From contig NZ_CP015079.1 in NCBI RefSeq assembly GCF_001653335.1, forward strand, positions 3,782,001 through 3,846,000: a stretch of 64,000 bases of DNA, written 5' to 3'. The position numbers and the translations under genes are program-made. Of this stretch, positions 45,696 to 54,855 are shown piece after piece; the first letter of the stretch is position 1, and every line of letters starts with the position of its first letter. The notes below the pieces were generated by a model. It was not told the DNA's origin, made no database searches, and saw only the letters and a list, made by a program, of their open reading frames with translations. The DNA comes from Nocardioides dokdonensis FR1436 (lineage in GTDB: Bacteria > Actinomycetota > Actinomycetes > Propionibacteriales > Nocardioidaceae).

Positions 45696-46130
45696 AAGGG
45701 AAGTGGAACCTTCACGTGGTCAGGAATCGGGCGGAGCACCAGGAGTCCTCTTCCCCCTGAGGACCCGAGCCGGCACCGGCATCCGGTGCGGTCGTGTCGA
45801 CCCCGACCGTGCAGGTCGGGGCGAGGGTCGAGCCAGGTCCGCTCCGTTGGGACGCAGGCAGACTCCAGGCGCTGTACCAGCGTACGACGCCCCTCCTGCA
45901 CCCGTCCAACTCGCAGGCGCGCCCCAGTGGTCTGGACCAGCGCCCGAGTGGCGCATACCGGAAGTATCCTCGGGTACGGATCCATCTCGAGCGGACTCCG
46001 CCAGCGCCCCACCCAGGTGCCCGACGGGCCGTCGAAGCCGCAGGTCCGACCCCGTCTTGCTCCCTCCACCCCGGGTCAGGTCCTCGTCAGGTGCTGCGGC
46101 ATGCCCCGCCATCCCCCCGAAGGAACCACC
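45696..46130. other. Divergent intergenic region between rpsA and the thrombospondin-repeat gene
   Basis: 435 bases with no convincing gene. A weak rpsA promoter is possible on the minus strand: TTGGAC (45904-45909) and TACGCT (45879-45884), 19 bases apart. The plus side has AAGGA before the ATG at 46131. No known riboswitch or RNA is recognised. Confidence 0.4.
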
Positions 46131-48743
46131 ATGACGTCATCGCACCGGGCGCGCCTGCGCCCCCTCACGTTCGGGGTCGCACTGTCGACCGCGGCCCTCT
46201 ACTCCCTGACCACCCTCCCCGCGGCCTCCGCGGCCCCCACCGGTCCCCTGCCCGTCCCCACCACGGCCACGTCCTCGGCGAGCGGCGAGGTGGCCCACGT
46301 CACCGCGCTCAAGGTGCCGCTGGCCGGCATCTCCGCTCTCGACGCCGGCGTCGCCCAGGTCACCGGCACGGTCAACGCGTCCGCCCCGCGCGCCGTCGCG
46401 GACGCCCGCAACATCGACGGCTCGCTGCTCACCGCCCTCCCCCTCGGTGGGCTGGACGCGGTGCTCGCCGACGCCCACCAGGAGGCGCCGCCCACCCACC
46501 TCGACCCGACGACCGACGGGCTCATCCCGGCCGATACCCTGGGCCCGTTGGGCATCGGCGTCTCCAACGCCTCCGCCCACGCACGCTTCCTGGCCTCCGG
46601 CACCTGCCTGCCCGCGACCGTCCCCCTGACCACGTCCACCGTCTCCACCGCCGACGTCGACCTGCTCGGCATCGTGCAGCTGCCCGGTGTCGCCAGCACC
46701 AGCCAGTCGACCCGCCTGGTGGACAACGGCCGGGCCCAGGGCGGCCGCACCGTCCGCAGCCGCGTCGTCGGCAGCACCGTCGACCTCTCCATCGGCGGCC
46801 AGGAGGTCGTCAAGGTGCTCACCGCCCCCGAGCTCGTCGTGGAGAGCGACGGCACCGCGGCCGGCACCAAGGCGGCGTACACCGCACCGCTCATCTCGAT
46901 CGGCGGGCAGGTCGTCGACCTCGCCAGCAACTCCCAGAGGCTCCCGGCGGAGGCGGGCATGCTCATCGAGCTCTCCGCCGGCGAGCTCACCGTCACCGAG
47001 CAGAGCCCCACGAAGATCGCCGCCGAGGTCGCCGCCCTGCACCTGAAGGTGACCCTCGGTGGCCTCATCGACGTGGCCGAGATCGACCTCTTCCCCATGG
47101 CGGCCACCGCCACCGCGCCCAGCGGTGGCGTCACGTGCGGCACCTCCCCGGACACCGACGGCGACGGGCTGACCGACGACGTCGAGGCGGTCATCGGCAC
47201 CGACCCCACCAAGCCCGACACCGACGGCGACGGGGTCCGCGACGGCCAGGAGGACGCCGACGAGGACGGCATCACGAACCTGGAGGAGGTCACCGGCTCG
47301 GAGAACGACGCCTACGGCAACGAGCCCACCGACCCCACCGACGCCGACTCCGACGACGACGGCCTGACCGACGGCCAGGAGATCGACCAGACCGGCACGA
47401 ACCCCAACAAGGCCGACACCGACGGTGACGGCACCAGCGACTTCGACGAGGACGCCGACTCCGACGGGCTCACCAACGGCCAGGAGGTCACCGGCTCCGA
47501 GAACGACGCCCACGGCAACGAGCCCACCGACCCCACCGACGCCGACTCCGACGACGACGGCCTGACCGACGGCCAGGAGACCAGCGGCTCGACGAACGGC
47601 GCCTACGGCAACGAGCCCACGGACCCCAACGACGCCGACACCGACGACGGCGGGTCCACGGACGGCGAGGAGACCGGTGCCACCCCGGCCACCGACCCCA
47701 ACGACGCCTCGGACGACACCGTCGACCCCGCGGGCGACGCGGACGGCGACGGCATCACCAACGGCGAGGAGATCTCCGGCTCGGAGAACGACGCCTACGG
47801 CAACGAGCCCACCGACCCCACCGACGCCGACTCCGACGACGACGGCCTGACCGACGGCCAGGAGATCGACCAGACCGGCACGAACCCCAACAAGGCCGAC
47901 ACCGACGGTGACGGCACCAGCGACTTCGACGAGGACGCCGACTCCGACGGGCTCACCAACGGCCAGGAGGTCACCGGCTCCGAGAACGACGCTCACGGCA
48001 ACGAGCCCACCGACCCCGCTGACGCGGACTCCGACGACGGTGGTGTCGACGACGGCACCGAGGTCGAGGCCGGCACCGACCCCAACGACGCCGGCGACGA
48101 CCGGGGCGACTCCACCCTCGACACCGACAAGGACGGCCTCACCGACGTCGAGGAGGCGCTGATCGGCACCGACCCGCGCAACCCCGACACGGACGGCGAC
48201 AAGCTCCTCGACGGCGCCGAGGTCAACACCCACGACACGGACCCGCTGGACCCCGACACCGACGACGACGGGCTCGACGACGGTGACGAGGTGCGCGTCC
48301 ACTACACCGACCCGCTGGACCCCGACACCGACAACGACGGGCTCAAGGACGGCCGCGAGGTGCACGAGACCAAGGCCGACCCGTTGAAGAAGGACACCGA
48401 CGGCGACGGCCTCAGCGACGGGCGCGAGGTCAAGAAGTTCAAGACCAAGCCGCACAAGAAGGACACCGACAAGGACGGGCTCAACGACCGCGTGGAGGTC
48501 AAGGGCAGCGCCAACAAGCGCTACGACAAGTGCCCGACGAACCCGCGGAAGAAGGACACCGACAAGGACGGCCTGACCGACAAGCAGGAGATCAAGAAGT
48601 ACAAGACGAACCCCTGCGACAAGGACACCGACAACGGCGGCGCCAACGACGGCAAGGAGGTCGCTGCCGGCAGTGACCCCCTCGACCCGAGCAGCACGCC
48701 GAACTACCCGCGCGGCACCGCCGCGCGAGGGGTGACCGGCTAG
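46131..48743 (+). CDS. Secreted calcium-binding protein with thrombospondin type 3 repeats
   Basis: About 870 residues. A Sec signal peptide ends near ASA-AP. Residues about 50-335 form a globular region ([37 protein letters not shown]...) that resembles actinobacterial choice-of-anchor-type domains, weakly. From residue 341 the rest is thrombospondin type 3 repeats ([23 protein letters not shown]), each DxDxDG unit binding Ca2+. The middle repeats are Asp/Gly/Glu-rich; the last 200 residues turn Lys-rich ([19 protein letters not shown]). No LPXTG or C-terminal anchor helix. Two long internal DNA duplications show recent expansion. Likely a surface adhesin or matrix protein. Confidence 0.87.
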   Translation: MTSSHRARLRPLTFGVALSTAALYSLTTLPAASAAPTGPLPVPTTATSSASGEVAHVTALKVPLAGISALDAGVAQVTGTVNASAPRAVADARNIDGSLLTALPLGGLDAVLADAHQEAPPTHLDPTTDGLIPADTLGPLGIGVSNASAHARFLASGTCLPATVPLTTSTVSTADVDLLGIVQLPGVASTSQSTRLVDNGRAQGGRTVRSRVVGSTVDLSIGGQEVVKVLTAPELVVESDGTAAGTKAAYTAPLISIGGQVVDLASNSQRLPAEAGMLIELSAGELTVTEQSPTKIAAEVAALHLKVTLGGLIDVAEIDLFPMAATATAPSGGVTCGTSPDTDGDGLTDDVEAVIGTDPTKPDTDGDGVRDGQEDADEDGITNLEEVTGSENDAYGNEPTDPTDADSDDDGLTDGQEIDQTGTNPNKADTDGDGTSDFDEDADSDGLTNGQEVTGSENDAHGNEPTDPTDADSDDDGLTDGQETSGSTNGAYGNEPTDPNDADTDDGGSTDGEETGATPATDPNDASDDTVDPAGDADGDGITNGEEISGSENDAYGNEPTDPTDADSDDDGLTDGQEIDQTGTNPNKADTDGDGTSDFDEDADSDGLTNGQEVTGSENDAHGNEPTDPADADSDDGGVDDGTEVEAGTDPNDAGDDRGDSTLDTDKDGLTDVEEALIGTDPRNPDTDGDKLLDGAEVNTHDTDPLDPDTDDDGLDDGDEVRVHYTDPLDPDTDNDGLKDGREVHETKADPLKKDTDGDGLSDGREVKKFKTKPHKKDTDKDGLNDRVEVKGSANKRYDKCPTNPRKKDTDKDGLTDKQEIKKYKTNPCDKDTDNGGANDGKEVAAGSDPLDPSSTPNYPRGTAARGVTG
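47294..47509 (+). repeat. Internal direct duplication, copy A
   Basis: 216 bases identical to 47777-47992 (offset 483), inside the thrombospondin-repeat gene. After one mismatch the identity continues for over 20 more bases. Encodes the unit from [11 protein letters not shown] to [10 protein letters not shown]. Confidence 0.9.
47777..47992 (+). repeat. Internal direct duplication, copy B
   Basis: Identical partner of 47294-47509. A shorter related copy (from GNEPTDP to DGQE) is present near 47507-47580. Identity at third codon positions indicates a recent event. Confidence 0.9.
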
Positions 48744-48784
48744 CACCGGTCCCCTCCACCAGACCGCACCATGGCGGGGCGGGA

Positions 48785-48815
48785 CGGGCACGTGGCGCAC
48801 AGCGCCACGTGCCCG
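48785..48815. terminator. Perfect 14-bp hairpin with T-run
   Basis: CGGGCACGTGGCGC (48785-48798), loop ACA, GCGCCACGTGCCCG (48802-48815), followed by TTT. It lies between the thrombospondin-repeat gene and the converging phosphotransferase gene. Confidence 0.8.
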
Positions 48816-48836
48816 TTTGGCGTTCTCGGGCCGGCC

Positions 48837-49778
48837 TCAGGCCTCGGTCGCGTGCAGGTCCCCGGTGGCCAGCACCGCCCGCAGCCGCCCCAGGGCCCGG
48901 TCGGCGGGCGGGCTCGAGCCGGCCCGCGACGCCAGCTCGACCAGGGCGAGCAGGTCCGCGGCGCGCGCCAGGTCCAGCGCGTGGGCCACGTCCAGCCCGC
49001 GCCGCTCGGCGTACGTCGCGGCGACGGCGTCGTGGAAGGCGGGGCGGCGCTCGAAGCGCAGCAGGTTGCCCAGGTCGGCCGCGGGGTGCCCGGCGTGGGC
49101 GAACTCCCAGTCGAGGACCCCGCTGACCGCGGGGCCGCCCTCGCCCCGCTGGAGCAGCAGGTTCTTGGGATTGAGGTCGCCGTGGACCAGGCAGTGCTGC
49201 GGCACCTCGTCGAGCAGGTCCTGGGCCTCGCGGGCCAGGGTGCGCAGCGTCGCCTGCTCGTCGGCACGGAGGTCGCGCAGCCGCGAGCCGGTCGCGGCCA
49301 GCAGCACCTCCACCAGCTCGAGCATCCCGTCGGCGTCGTACGGCGCCGGGTGCGCGCCGATGCTCAGCGAGGCGTCGACGAACGCACCGCCGCGGGGCAG
49401 TGCGGTGCCGGCCAGGGCGACCAGGACCAGCCCGAGCGCCTCCCCCGCCCGGGCAGCCTCGGCCGCGTCGAGGCCGGGCAGCACCAGGTCGCCGCGCTCG
49501 CCCGGGAGGAAGCCGGTGACCAGCAGCCCCGGCACGCCCCGACCGGGGTCGGCGCGGCGGACCTCGAGCACCGGCGGGACCCCGGGCACCACGCCGGCTG
49601 CGTAGGCCAGCACCGCGGCGTCGACCGCCGGCGCCTCGGGGCCGCGACGACCGGAGTAGATGCGCACCACCGTGCGCTCACCGCCGGCCTCCGCCACGAA
49701 CGTCTCGCCCGACCAGCCGCCCTCGAGCGGCTCCAGGGAGACGAATCCGGCACCGGCGGTCTGGTCGGGGACGTCCAC
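48837..49778 (-). CDS. Phosphotransferase of the APH fold
   Basis: About 313 residues. Nucleotide-binding N-lobe GFVSLEPLEGGWSGETFVAE and VVRIYSGR, catalytic loop LVHGDLNPKNLLL and metal-site GVLDWEFAHAGHPAADL. Unrelated in detail to the APH-like protein at 13146-14021. GTG at 49778 is the best candidate start; an in-frame ATG at 49838 would add 20 residues but reaches into the divergent gene. Substrate unknown. Confidence 0.8.
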   Translation of the reverse strand: MDVPDQTAGAGFVSLEPLEGGWSGETFVAEAGGERTVVRIYSGRRGPEAPAVDAAVLAYAAGVVPGVPPVLEVRRADPGRGVPGLLVTGFLPGERGDLVLPGLDAAEAARAGEALGLVLVALAGTALPRGGAFVDASLSIGAHPAPYDADGMLELVEVLLAATGSRLRDLRADEQATLRTLAREAQDLLDEVPQHCLVHGDLNPKNLLLQRGEGGPAVSGVLDWEFAHAGHPAADLGNLLRFERRPAFHDAVAATYAERRGLDVAHALDLARAADLLALVELASRAGSSPPADRALGRLRAVLATGDLHATEA

Positions 49779-49824
49779 GTCGTGGATGCTGCCACGTCGC
49801 GCCGCCAACGACGGCGCGGGACCG

Positions 49825-49830
49825 TACCGT
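49825..49830 (+). promoter_or_regulatory. Leaderless promoter -10 element of the methyltransferase gene
   Basis: TACCGT, 6 bases, then ATG at 49837. Confidence 0.5.
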
Positions 49831-49836
49831 TGCCCC

Positions 49837-50712
49837 ATGCCGCTCTCCCCGCCTCCAGCGTCGTCAGGGGCGCAGCCGCCCGTCACGCCGGACTCGCGCG
49901 ACCACCCTCCGCAGCCGCCGGTGCGCGCCGAACGACGTGCGGTCGGCGAGATCGAGTCCCGTCGGGCCAACGGACCCGACTGGGACCGCTACGCCGACGA
50001 CTACCAGGCCACGCACGGCGAGTTCCTCGGTGACGTCGGCTTCGTGTGGGGCCCCGAGGGCCTGACCGAGTCCGAGGCGCGGGTGCTGGGCGACCTCGCC
50101 GGCCGCGACGTGCTCGAGGTCGGCTCCGGCGCCGGGCAGTGCTCGCGGTGGGTGCGGGCGGCCGGGGGCCGCTCCTACGGCCTCGACCTGTCCCACCGCC
50201 AGCTGCAGCACTCCCAGCGCATCGACCACGCCACGGGGGTCACCGTGCCCTCGATGGTCGGGACCGCCACGGCGCTGCCGTTCCGCGACGCCTCCTTCGA
50301 CGTCGTCTTCAGCTCCTTCGGCGCCCTGCAGTTCGTCGCCGACATCGAGCTGGCCGTCGCCGAGACCGCGCGGGTGCTGCGCCGCGGTGGTCGCTTCGCG
50401 TTCTCCATCACCCACCCGACGCGGTGGATGTTCCCCGACGACCCGGACGAGGCGGGGCTGGTGGCCTCGCAGTCCTACTGGGACCGCACGCCGTACGTGG
50501 AGGTCGACGAGGCCTCCGGCCAGGTCTCGTACGTCGAGCACCACCGCACGCTCGGTGACTGGGTGGCGCTGCTGGCCGGAGCGGGGTTCACCATCACCCG
50601 GCTGCTGGAGCCCGAGTGGCCCGACCACCACGATCGGGTGTGGGGCGGCTGGTCAGGCGTGCGGGGACGGGTGACCCCGGGCACCGCGATCTTCGCGGCC
50701 GACCTCCCGTAG
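49837..50712 (+). CDS. Class I SAM-dependent methyltransferase
   Basis: About 291 residues. A Pro-rich N-terminus (PPASSGAQPPVTPDSRDHPPQ) precedes WDRYADDYQATHG, then the SAM-binding motif I VLEVGSGAGQCSRW, motif II PSMVGTATALPFRDASFDVVFSSFGALQFV and motif III VLRRGGRFAFSITHPTRWMFP. The type resembles small-molecule methyltransferases; substrate not identifiable. Divergent from the phosphotransferase gene. Confidence 0.92.
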   Translation: MPLSPPPASSGAQPPVTPDSRDHPPQPPVRAERRAVGEIESRRANGPDWDRYADDYQATHGEFLGDVGFVWGPEGLTESEARVLGDLAGRDVLEVGSGAGQCSRWVRAAGGRSYGLDLSHRQLQHSQRIDHATGVTVPSMVGTATALPFRDASFDVVFSSFGALQFVADIELAVAETARVLRRGGRFAFSITHPTRWMFPDDPDEAGLVASQSYWDRTPYVEVDEASGQVSYVEHHRTLGDWVALLAGAGFTITRLLEPEWPDHHDRVWGGWSGVRGRVTPGTAIFAADLP

Positions 50713-50721
50713 GGAGCAACG

Positions 50722-50764
50722 ACGCAGCAGCCCCGCGACCGGTCCGGTCGCGGGGCTGCTGCGT
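50722..50764. terminator. Perfect 19-bp hairpin
   Basis: 50722-50740 is perfectly complementary to 50746-50764 around GGTCC. It lies 10 bases after the methyltransferase stop and just before the converging DUF3068 gene's stop. Confidence 0.82.
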
Positions 50765-50784
50765 GTGGTGCAGGTGCGGGACGC

Positions 50785-51705
50785 TCAGCGGCCAGCAGGG
50801 ACGGGCTTGCGCTGACGCGCGTGCCCGTTGCCGCTGCGCTTGCCGCCGCGCATCAGCAGGAAGCCGGCCACCAGCGCGAGCGCGCCGCCGACGAACCCGA
50901 CGATCGGCAGCCACACGGTCAGCGCGTCGAGGAGCAGGCGGTCACCGGCGTTGTCGTCGAGGCTCTGGGTGATCTGGTCCTCGGTGAAGGCCAGCTGCAG
51001 GTCGAGCACGGGGGTGCCGTTCTCGAGGTAGCGCTGCTGGTCCTCGGTCTGGTTGAGGATCGCCCCGGTCTGCGGCTCGACGTAGATCTCCTTGGCGGTG
51101 GTGTACGTGCCGGGGGTGCCCTCAGCGATGTCGATCGGCGCCTCGTCGACGTTGACCGTGAAGACGTAGGTCTCGGTGCCCTGCAGGTCCTCGGTGCGGT
51201 CGTAGACCGCCTCGACGGCCTGGCCGGTGGTGCCGTCCCAGTAGGGGTAGGTCTTCTTCTCGGTGTCGAACGGGAACTTGTTGATCAGGCCCTCGTGCGG
51301 CACGGCGTCGGCCGGGAGGTCGAGGCTCTCGTTGTCGGCCAGCGCGGTCACCCGGTCGCTGGCGAAGACGTCCACCGAGGCGGTGATCATGTCCTCGGAG
51401 CCGTCGACGCACTCGGGCTCCTCGCCGCGGTCGATCATCACGCAGGAGGACGAGACCCAGGCGACGGTGTCGTCGGTGGAGAGCTCGGTGTCGGTGCGGG
51501 TGTCGCTGATGGCGTAGATCGGGTTCTCGACCAGGTCACCGGTCGAGGTGTCGATCTTGCCGGCCTCGCCGTCGAGGTAGGTGACGGTCTCGACCTGGAG
51601 CGGCGTCTTCTTCACGACGCCGGGCGCCCAGACGAGTCCCAGCAGACCGGCGATCAACAGAAAGCCGCCGAGCCCCAACAGGACCGGTCCTAGAATTTTG
51701 CGCAC
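50785..51705 (-). CDS. DUF3068 (PorA-like) membrane-anchored protein
   Basis: About 306 residues. One N-terminal helix (ILGPVLLGLGGFLLIAGLLGLVW), a large extracytoplasmic domain (about residues 35-270) rich in acidic and Thr residues, and a C-terminal helix LPIVGFVGGALALVAGFLLM with a basic tail GKRSGNGHARQRK. Conserved segments include TSTGDLVENPIYAIS and GQAVEAVYDRTEDLQGTETYVF. DUF3068 is named a porin domain in some databases, but here two helices and a soluble domain are what can be seen. GGAGGG precedes the GTG. Confidence 0.86.
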   Translation of the reverse strand: MRKILGPVLLGLGGFLLIAGLLGLVWAPGVVKKTPLQVETVTYLDGEAGKIDTSTGDLVENPIYAISDTRTDTELSTDDTVAWVSSSCVMIDRGEEPECVDGSEDMITASVDVFASDRVTALADNESLDLPADAVPHEGLINKFPFDTEKKTYPYWDGTTGQAVEAVYDRTEDLQGTETYVFTVNVDEAPIDIAEGTPGTYTTAKEIYVEPQTGAILNQTEDQQRYLENGTPVLDLQLAFTEDQITQSLDDNAGDRLLLDALTVWLPIVGFVGGALALVAGFLLMRGGKRSGNGHARQRKPVPAGR

Positions 51706-51811
51706 GGGTTTCCCTCCCCAGAGAACGATGTGATGCCCCGCACAATACTGCTGAGTAGCCGAATTGGCGGCATCACTCACAAATGGCCGTCCCGGTGGCA
51801 CACTCGGCGCC

Positions 51812-53629
51812 GTGCCGGTCGATCCGAAGAACGTGCTCCAGGCCCGGACGAACCGGAGCGGCGTGCTCGCCGCCGCCGTGCTCGTCCTGCTCCTCGGCAC
51901 GGCTGGGCGGGCCTGGGCACTGGCCGGCTCGTGGTTCTACACCGACGACCACCGGCTGGTGCGTGACGCGCAGGCCACGAGCGCCCTCCGCGACCTCCTC
52001 GAGCCATTCGACAGCCAGTTCATGCCGCTGGGACGCGCCCTGGCCTGGGTCGTCTCCACCGCCTCGCCCGACCGGTGGCCGCTCGCGGCCACCACGACGG
52101 TGCTGATGCACCTGCTCGCCTCGGTCGCCTGCCTGGCCATGCTGCTGGTGCTGGTCGGGGCGCGGTGGCGCGTCGTCGTGCTGCTGGCGGTCTACGAGAC
52201 GTCAGCGGTCACGCTGCCGGCCACCATGTGGTGGGCCGCAGCGCTGAACCAGCTGCCGCTCCAGGCCGTGCTGATGGGGTCGGTGGCCACGTGGGTGCTG
52301 CACCTGCGCACCGGTCGGCTCCGGTGGCTGGCGGCCACCGTGGCGCTGGTCGCCCTCGGGCTCACGGCCTACGTCAAGGCCGTCCTGGTCCCCCTGGTCC
52401 TCGCGGCGGTGCTGCTGGGCTGGTTCACCGAGGGCGGCCCGTGGCGCCGGGTCCGCTCGGCGCTGCGCGAGCGCTGGCAGGCCGCCGTCGTGTTCGGCAC
52501 GCTCGGCACGGCCTTCTCCGCCTACTACGTCACCCAGGTGCCGCAGGTCTTCGTCGAGACCGGCCGGACCGTCGCCGACGACCTGGCCCGCTCGATGCTG
52601 CTCACGACGCTGCCGACCGGTCTGCTCGGCGGGCCCTGGCGCTGGAACACCGACAACCCGCCCACGTCGTACGCCGACCCGCCGATCGCAGCGGTGGTCG
52701 CGACCTGGGTCGTCCTGGCAGCACTGGCGCTGCTGCTGGCGCTGCGCCGGAGGGGGACCGGGCGGGCCTGGGCGCTGCTCGGCGGCTACGCCGCGATCGC
52801 CTTCGTGCTGGTGCTGGGCAGCCGGGCCCAGGTGGCCGGAGGCGTGATCGGGCTCGAGTACCGCTACCTGACCGACGTGCTGCCGGTCGCCCTGCTGGCC
52901 CTGGTCCTGGCCACCACCCGGGTCGAGGGGGCCGTCGGCTCGAGCGAGGCGAGGCGCACCCGCCGACACCTGCCACCGCGCACCTGGTCGGGCGCGACCG
53001 CGGTGCTCGTCGTCGCCGTGGTGGCCGGCGGTGTCCTCAGCTCGGTGACCTACGTGCGCACCTGGCACGAGGACAACCCGGGCGAGGACTACCTGCGCAC
53101 GGCCCGGGACTCGCTCGCCGGGCGCGGCAGCCTGGACCTGGCCGACCAGGTCGTGCCGGCAGAGGTGGTCCCCGGCTACCAGTTCCCGGCCAACACCACC
53201 CTCCTCCTCCTGCCGCTCCAGGTGGAGGGACTGCGCTTCCCCGAGGTCACCGAGGACCTCGTCGTGCTCGACGACGACGGCCGCGCCCGCCGCGCGGACA
53301 TCGACGTGGCCGTGGACGCCCCCCCGGGCCCGGAGGCCGACTGCGGTTGGCGGATCGGCTCGTCGCCCGTCACCATCGACCTGGACGGCACGGCCTTCGA
53401 CAGCACCTGGTGGGTGCACCTGGGCTTCGCGGCGGCGAGCGACGACACGCTGGAGGTGACGGTGGACGGGACCACGACCCGCATCGGCGTGCGTCAGGGA
53501 CCCGGAGAGGTCTTCTGGCGCACCGAGGCGGAGATCGGCCAGGTCACCCTGGGCGGCCTCCGCGGGGGCAACAGCCTGTGCGTGGACCTCGTCGAGGTCG
53601 GCGAGGCCGTGCCGGGTGACCTGCTGTGA
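51812..53629 (+). CDS. GT-C-like multi-pass membrane protein
   Basis: About 605 residues, 10-12 helices and a C-terminal soluble domain after about residue 430. Directly after the first helix the loop GSWFYTDDHRLVRDA carries adjacent acidic residues like GT-C glycosyltransferases that use lipid-linked sugars. The C-terminal 170 residues look like a beta-sandwich. Not recognised as a named family. GTG start; its stop overlaps the acyltransferase start (GTGA). Confidence 0.72.
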   Translation: MPVDPKNVLQARTNRSGVLAAAVLVLLLGTAGRAWALAGSWFYTDDHRLVRDAQATSALRDLLEPFDSQFMPLGRALAWVVSTASPDRWPLAATTTVLMHLLASVACLAMLLVLVGARWRVVVLLAVYETSAVTLPATMWWAAALNQLPLQAVLMGSVATWVLHLRTGRLRWLAATVALVALGLTAYVKAVLVPLVLAAVLLGWFTEGGPWRRVRSALRERWQAAVVFGTLGTAFSAYYVTQVPQVFVETGRTVADDLARSMLLTTLPTGLLGGPWRWNTDNPPTSYADPPIAAVVATWVVLAALALLLALRRRGTGRAWALLGGYAAIAFVLVLGSRAQVAGGVIGLEYRYLTDVLPVALLALVLATTRVEGAVGSSEARRTRRHLPPRTWSGATAVLVVAVVAGGVLSSVTYVRTWHEDNPGEDYLRTARDSLAGRGSLDLADQVVPAEVVPGYQFPANTTLLLLPLQVEGLRFPEVTEDLVVLDDDGRARRADIDVAVDAPPGPEADCGWRIGSSPVTIDLDGTAFDSTWWVHLGFAAASDDTLEVTVDGTTTRIGVRQGPGEVFWRTEAEIGQVTLGGLRGGNSLCVDLVEVGEAVPGDLL

Positions 53630-54855
53630 GCACCCCTCCCCCGGAGCGGGCCGTCGAGCAGTTCCCGCACCTCGACAGCCTCCGCGCCGTCGGGGCGCTC
53701 GCCGTGCTGACGACCCATGCGGCGTTCTGGGGCGGTGAGTACACGGACAACGGCACCGCCGGCCGGTTGCTGGCCCGGCTCGACGTGGGGGTCGCCCTGT
53801 TCTTCGTGCTGTCGGGCTTCCTGCTCTCGAGGGCGTGGCTGCAGGCCGCCGCGGACGCGACGCCGCGACCGGCCACGGGGCACTACTTCTGGAAGCGCTC
53901 CTTGCGCATCGTCCCGGTCTACCTGGTGGCGGCGGTGGCGGCGCTGACGTTGATCGACGCCAACGCCGTGCTCACGCTCGGCGACCGCGTGGCGACGCTG
54001 CTGCTCGCCTCGACGCTGGTCGGCCCTGGATTCCCCGCGGGGCTGACGCACATGTGGAGCCTGGCGGTGGAGGTGCACTTCTACCTCGTGCTCCCGCTGC
54101 TGATGCTGCTGGCGACCGGGCGCCGCCCGGGACTGGACGTACGTCGGGTCGGCACGCTGCTGGTGGCGATGACCGCGACCAGCGTGTGGTGGCACCTCGA
54201 CGGCGCGGCCCGCGTCGGCCGGGGCCACGACATGGACACCGCGCAGTGGCTGCCGGCCTACCTCGACTGGTTCGCGATCGGTGTCGGGCTGGCGCTCGCC
54301 CAGGTGCTGCTCGCCCGCGGACGCGACGGTCGTGGCATCGGCCTCCTGGTGCGTCTGGCGGGTCAGCCGGGGGTCTGCTGGAGCGTCGCCGGTGGCCTGC
54401 TGCTCATCGCCTCGACCCCGGTCGCCGGACCGGTGCTGCTGGCTGCGCCCACCCCCGGCCAGTCGCTGACGAAGAACCTCCTCTACGCCGCGGTCGGCGC
54501 CCTCGTGGTGCTCCCGGCGGTGCTGCGGGCGCCGCACCCGGGCACGACCACCACGTTCGACCGGCTCCTGACCAATCGGGCCGCCCGGCACCTGGGGCTG
54601 GTCTCCTACGGCATCTTCTGCCTGCACCTGCCGCTGCTGCACCTGGTGATGTGGGCGACCGGGTGGGAGCTCTTCGCCGGCCGCGGCCTGCAGATCTGGG
54701 CGCTGACGCTGATCATCAGCCTGGTCGCCGCGGAGGCCGTCTACCGGCTGGTCGAGCGACCGACGCTGCGCCTGAAGGCGGTCCAGCCACTGCGTCGGCG
54801 CGGTCGGGCCCCGGCCGAGAGCAGCACCGCTGCGACCGGCACCAGCGCCAGGTAG
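53626..54855 (+). CDS. Acyltransferase family 3 membrane protein
   Basis: About 409 residues, ten helices. Family marks are HLDSLRAVGALAVLTTHAAFW with the catalytic His, ALFFVLSGFLLSRAWLQ, HYFWKRSLRIVPVYL and THMWSLAVEVHFYLVLPLLM. Likely O-acetylates or succinylates a cell-envelope glycan. The last 115 bases overlap aftD on the opposite strand. Confidence 0.92.
   Translation: MSTPPPERAVEQFPHLDSLRAVGALAVLTTHAAFWGGEYTDNGTAGRLLARLDVGVALFFVLSGFLLSRAWLQAAADATPRPATGHYFWKRSLRIVPVYLVAAVAALTLIDANAVLTLGDRVATLLLASTLVGPGFPAGLTHMWSLAVEVHFYLVLPLLMLLATGRRPGLDVRRVGTLLVAMTATSVWWHLDGAARVGRGHDMDTAQWLPAYLDWFAIGVGLALAQVLLARGRDGRGIGLLVRLAGQPGVCWSVAGGLLLIASTPVAGPVLLAAPTPGQSLTKNLLYAAVGALVVLPAVLRAPHPGTTTTFDRLLTNRAARHLGLVSYGIFCLHLPLLHLVMWATGWELFAGRGLQIWALTLIISLVAAEAVYRLVERPTLRLKAVQPLRRRGRAPAESSTAATGTSAR

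Noticed and set aside
45692..46069. Minus-strand 125-codon frame upstream of rpsA
   Set aside because: Arg/Gly/Pro-rich, no ribosome binding site, and it covers the likely rpsA promoter region.
47150..48700. Regular repeats that might look like a CRISPR array
   Set aside because: Repeats are in frame, encode DxDxDG motifs, vary in length and have no unique spacers.
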